Source: Candidatus Omnitrophota bacterium (GTDB lineage Bacteria > Omnitrophota > Gorgyraeia > Gygaellales > Profunditerraquicolaceae). From it: a DNA stretch of 7,808 bases. The translations under genes and the position numbers were made by a program. The notes under the pieces were generated by a model that saw only the letters and a program-made list of their open reading frames with translations, searched no databases and had not been told where the DNA came from. Location of the stretch: contig JACRHO010000019.1 in assembly GCA_016212045.1 (NCBI GenBank), positions 1-7,808 on the forward strand, read 5' to 3'. Shown one piece after another: positions 5,218-7,808 of the stretch (positions are counted from its first letter, which is position 1; the number at the start of each line of letters is the position of its first letter).

Positions 5218-5236
5218 AAAATTAATCAATTGTCAA
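5208..5236 (-). promoter_or_regulatory. Near-consensus sigma70 promoter of the nucleotidyltransferase module
   Basis: TTGACA (5231-5236), a 17-base spacer and TATATT (5208-5213) form a strong promoter, with the start predicted near 5201. The -10 overlaps the third ATACAAT site, so a protein bound there would block RNA polymerase. Confidence 0.85.
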
Positions 5237-5258
5237 GGGAAATTTTAGAAACCTATCT

Positions 5259-5308
5259 ACCGGGTCTCTAATTTAATGGGGCCAGCTTAAAATGCACCGC
5301 GCCCCGGT
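5259..5308. other. GC-rich inverted repeats in the gap after the flavoprotein gene
   Basis: GCCCC (5301-5305) can pair with GGGGC (5278-5282). The overlapping CCCGGT (5303-5308) can pair instead with ACCGGG (5259-5264). No T-tract follows on the minus strand, so this is not a convincing intrinsic terminator. The rest of 5237-5352 shows no gene. Confidence 0.3.
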
Positions 5309-5352
5309 CAAGCGATATCTTCTTTAAAAAAGCAATCCCCTATCTTTTAATC

Positions 5353-6015
5353 CTATTCTACTAACCAGCCTTTATCTTGCCAATACTGGCACTCTTCTTG
5401 CCACTCTTTTTTTCTGGCCTCGATTACCTGCTTGAAATGCTGTTTGCCTCTTTCAATAATTTCTAATTGGTCCGGATCAGCCTTTTTTTCTTTGATATCA
5501 CTAGCCAGTTTCCTGCCTAACTTAAAGGCCTCCTCTTTCTTCTGCTCCAGCAAATGCCCAGCGCAAGATACGCCTCCGGAATATTGCGCTCCGCAGGTAT
5601 GGGCATAAAACCGGATATAATCCAGAACTTCTTTATCCTGTCCGCTTCCTGATGAAACCACCCCGGCAACGTATTTCCCCAAAAGCCGCTTGCAATGAAT
5701 AAAATGACTGGAGCGGTCAAATAGCGCCTTCATTAAAGCCGTCACCTGATTGATATAGTTGGGTGAAGCTAAAATTATCCCGTCAGACTCCAGTATTTTT
5801 TTGAGGATCGGCGCAACGTCGTCTTTTAGCGAACAATGCAGGATTTTTTTATGGCAGGCCTCGCAATGCTTACAGAAAAATACCCGGAAATCATCTAAAT
5901 GGATTACTTCGCTCTCCACTCCCTCCTGCGCCAGCCCTCTTAAAACTTCCTTGGCCAAAAGAAAGGTCCGGCTCTTTTCTTTGTGCGGACTTGATGAGAT
6001 AATTAATATCTTCAT
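5353..6015 (-). CDS. Iron-sulfur flavoprotein (flavodoxin-fold NAD(P)H-dependent reductase)
   Basis: This 220-residue cytoplasmic protein starts with the flavodoxin-fold FMN-binding strand and loop MKILIISSSPHKEKSRTFLL. It carries a compact cysteine cluster C48-x2-C51-x2-C54-x6-C61 (CKHCEACHKKILHC), the pattern that holds the [4Fe-4S] cluster in the Isf family of anaerobes. SPNYINQVTALMKALFDRS (84-102) is the usual second FMN-contact and dimer loop. The C-terminal 50 residues form a charged helix (KQHFKQVIEARKKEWQEE). Family members move electrons from ferredoxin or NAD(P)H and may detoxify O2 or H2O2; the donor here is unknown. ATG 6015 has the good site GAGGAG just upstream. It lies 29 bases after the glycosyltransferase fusion without a terminator between, so it may be co-transcribed. 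The two share no obvious pathway. Confidence 0.9.
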   Translation of the reverse strand: MKILIISSSPHKEKSRTFLLAKEVLRGLAQEGVESEVIHLDDFRVFFCKHCEACHKKILHCSLKDDVAPILKKILESDGIILASPNYINQVTALMKALFDRSSHFIHCKRLLGKYVAGVVSSGSGQDKEVLDYIRFYAHTCGAQYSGGVSCAGHLLEQKKEEAFKLGRKLASDIKEKKADPDQLEIIERGKQHFKQVIEARKKEWQEECQYWQDKGWLVE

Positions 6016-6044
6016 TTTACTCCTCTCAAACGGAGCCCTTTTTA

Positions 6045-7808
6045 TTAGCGATTGTCCTTTTTCTCTATTATAGCAAGCCTGGCTAAAAGATAAGACGTAG
6101 TAGATTCGGCTCCCTGATTGAGATTAATATTACCTTCCCCTACGCCGTCATAACATCCGCCTGTGCCCCTGTCGTAAACCACCTGCCTTAGGCTGTTATC
6201 GCCTAAAAACCAGTTGAAGACCTCATGCGTAAGCTTCCGATAATTATCCTTCCCGGTTATTAAATGCGCCGTAGCCAGGGCGCAGGCCATCGCCGAGACA
6301 TCCTCCGGCTGCTGGTCAAAATAGCGGCGTGTTCCGGTTTTATGATGCCAGCCGTCCTGACCTATCGGTGCGTATATTCCGTTAACAAGGGTCTGACTGA
6401 TGAGAAAATCCAGCGTCTTTATGCCTATATCCAGATATTCGTTATTGCGGGTCTCTTGATGGCCCAAAATAAGCGCCTCCGGCAAAACGGCGTTGGAATA
6501 AGTCAGGTAATTTTCAAACCACTGCCAATCCTCGGCAGATACCCCCCGATAAAGCGATACCAGCCTGTCGCAGTGAGTGATTAAGCTCTGCCTTAAATCC
6601 TTACCGTCGATCTCCGTTATCTTTTTTAAAAGGGCGCAAAGCCCCTTTATGTAAAAAGCAGCTGCCCTCGGGGATTCGGGCATCTTATATTTTTCTATCC
6701 TTTTCTTTAAGAGGGAGAGCGCCTTATTCCTTATGCTTTCCGGAAGGGAATCGGATGCAGCAGCAACCGCCAATGCCCAAAGGGCCCGGCCGTTAGCGTC
6801 ATCAAGATTTTCCTTTTCACTAAGTGCGAAATCTATCGTCCTATCGGATTTTACGTAATTATGAAAAACACCCTCCTCATCCAGGACAAACTCGATGAAA
6901 CGCAAATATACCTCTATGCGCCGGAGCAGACTACCCTTCGGCTTATCCGGATAAGCCGTCTTAAGCGCCCTGCCGAATTCGCCATAACATACGCAGGCGA
7001 CTATCAGGGCGCGCGCATTATCATCAAGCGTATAACCCGAGGAGATATCCGGCAAAGACAGCCTGGCGAACTGGATAATCCCGAATTTATCTGTCAGGCG
7101 AAACATATGATTAAGGTTAATGCGGGGAATTTTTTTCTGCTCGCTTACCTCGGCGATATCGCGGGAATATTTCGAGAACAATTTTGAATACTCAAGGACG
7201 ACATTCTCCCAGGTCATATTGCGCGTGCGGAAATAGGCATTCTTTCCCAGCTGTTCCCTTAAGGAGGGATCTTTCAAGAGCTTTATGACGGCCTGGGCAT
7301 AAGAATAGGGGTCCCTGAAATTAACTAATATCCCTGCCTCTGAGGTGATGATTTCCTTGGCCTGCGCAAAGGATGTGGAGATTACCGGCCTCCCCGAACC
7401 CAGCGCATAAGAAAGTGTCCCGGAAACGGCATGGTTCGGATTGAGAGAAGTCGAGATATAGATATCCGTAGCCCGCAAAAACCGAAGGAGCTCCTCCAGA
7501 GAAACATACTCATTATAAAAGTTCACATGGGTTGAAAGCTTAAGGTCGCGCACCTTTTGAATCAGGAAATTACGGTAGCTTTCCCCTTCTTCCTTCAGGA
7601 CATTCGGATGAGTAACCCCCAGAATTATATATATAATATCCGGATAGGCCTTAACGACCTCGGGCAGCGCCTCTATGACATACTCCAGCCCCTTGCCTCT
7701 ATTTAGCAGTCCGAATGTCAGAAGTTTTACTTTTTTAGAAATTCCTAACGCGGACTTGGGCTTTACGCTGGAGCTATAGGGCATAGAATGGATGCCGTGA
7801 GGAATCAC
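6045..7808 (-). CDS. GT4 glycosyltransferase fused to an alpha/alpha-toroid domain, 5' end beyond window
   Basis: 587 residues are visible. The frame is open to the edge and begins in VIPHGI, the usual mid-protein motif of GT-B enzymes, so the GTG at the edge is an internal valine codon and the N-terminal Rossmann half is missing. Residues 1-215 are the GT4 nucleotide-sugar-binding half. They contain FGLLNRGKGLEYVIEALP (32-49), SGTLSYALGSGRPVIST (129-145) and KEIITSEAGILVNF (151-164). The usual EX7E is N125 and S133, as I recall for a clade with the SGTLAYA motif. Residues 235-587 form an alpha-helical toroid with GYTLDDNARALIV (258-270), DDANGRALWALAVA (336-349), EDWQWFENYLTYSNAVLP (426-443) and an AESTTSYLLA end. 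This domain resembles epimerase/glycosidase alpha/alpha barrels. It probably makes or processes an oligosaccharide or exopolysaccharide; the sugar is unknown. The flavoprotein gene follows. Confidence 0.9.
   Translation of the reverse strand: MIPHGIHSMPYSSSVKPKSALGISKKVKLLTFGLLNRGKGLEYVIEALPEVVKAYPDIIYIILGVTHPNVLKEEGESYRNFLIQKVRDLKLSTHVNFYNEYVSLEELLRFLRATDIYISTSLNPNHAVSGTLSYALGSGRPVISTSFAQAKEIITSEAGILVNFRDPYSYAQAVIKLLKDPSLREQLGKNAYFRTRNMTWENVVLEYSKLFSKYSRDIAEVSEQKKIPRINLNHMFRLTDKFGIIQFARLSLPDISSGYTLDDNARALIVACVCYGEFGRALKTAYPDKPKGSLLRRIEVYLRFIEFVLDEEGVFHNYVKSDRTIDFALSEKENLDDANGRALWALAVAAASDSLPESIRNKALSLLKKRIEKYKMPESPRAAAFYIKGLCALLKKITEIDGKDLRQSLITHCDRLVSLYRGVSAEDWQWFENYLTYSNAVLPEALILGHQETRNNEYLDIGIKTLDFLISQTLVNGIYAPIGQDGWHHKTGTRRYFDQQPEDVSAMACALATAHLITGKDNYRKLTHEVFNWFLGDNSLRQVVYDRGTGGCYDGVGEGNINLNQGAESTTSYLLARLAIIEKKDNR

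Noticed and set aside
5237..5352. Possible intrinsic terminator after the flavoprotein gene
   Set aside because: GC-rich arms can pair in two ways but no T-tract follows, so I list it only as inverted repeats.
5517..5720. Minus-strand open frame of 67 codons
   Set aside because: Out-of-frame shadow within the iron-sulfur flavoprotein gene, whose frame has all the family motifs.
6861..7187. Plus-strand open frame of 108 codons
   Set aside because: Antisense shadow of the glycosyltransferase fusion, with no recognisable domain.

Overview
The window is a gene-dense bacterial chromosome segment in which every supported gene lies on the minus strand, so it reads right to left from 7808 to 1. The gene content is a GT4 glycosyltransferase fused to an alpha/alpha-toroid domain, an iron-sulfur flavoprotein, a CxxC-x17-CxxC mini zinc-ribbon, two cold-shock proteins, a B12-binding-type radical SAM protein and Smr-like and GYD proteins. 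With the strong AGGAGG ribosome binding sites and moderate GC, this resembles an uncultured anaerobic lineage such as Omnitrophota or a neighbouring candidate phylum. That placement is an impression from gene style, not proof. No rRNA, tRNA, CRISPR array, insertion sequence or phage gene was seen, and no gene-free stretch exceeds 300 bases.

Layout in transcription order. (1) 7808-5353: a 5'-truncated glycosyltransferase fusion, followed 29 bases later by an iron-sulfur flavoprotein. (2) 5236-3920: an A+T-rich two-gene module, consisting of a nucleotidyltransferase-fold protein and an uncharacterised partner that overlap by 11 bases. It has a near-consensus promoter and a set of ATACAAT half-sites at exact 22-base spacing; it looks like a toxin-antitoxin or defence-type cassette with self-regulation. 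(3) 3897-3650: a 56-residue zinc-ribbon protein with its own strong promoter. (4) 3618-3215: a canonical CspA-type cold-shock gene. Its promoter is followed by a nested, highly structured leader containing an intrinsic terminator before the gene, and a second terminator follows the gene. (5) about 3175-1000: a probable operon of a divergent cold-shock paralog, a radical SAM protein, a small Smr-like protein and a GYD-domain protein, ending in a hairpin terminator. (6) 985-1: an MFS transporter that runs off the window, with an extended -10 promoter sitting on top of its first ATG.

The points most worth a second look are the nucleotidyltransferase/partner cassette with its 22-base operator array, the self-folding attenuator-like leader of the cold-shock gene, and the coupling of a divergent cold-shock protein to a radical SAM operon. 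Functions of the cassette partner, the Smr-like protein and the GYD protein are not established by the sequence.
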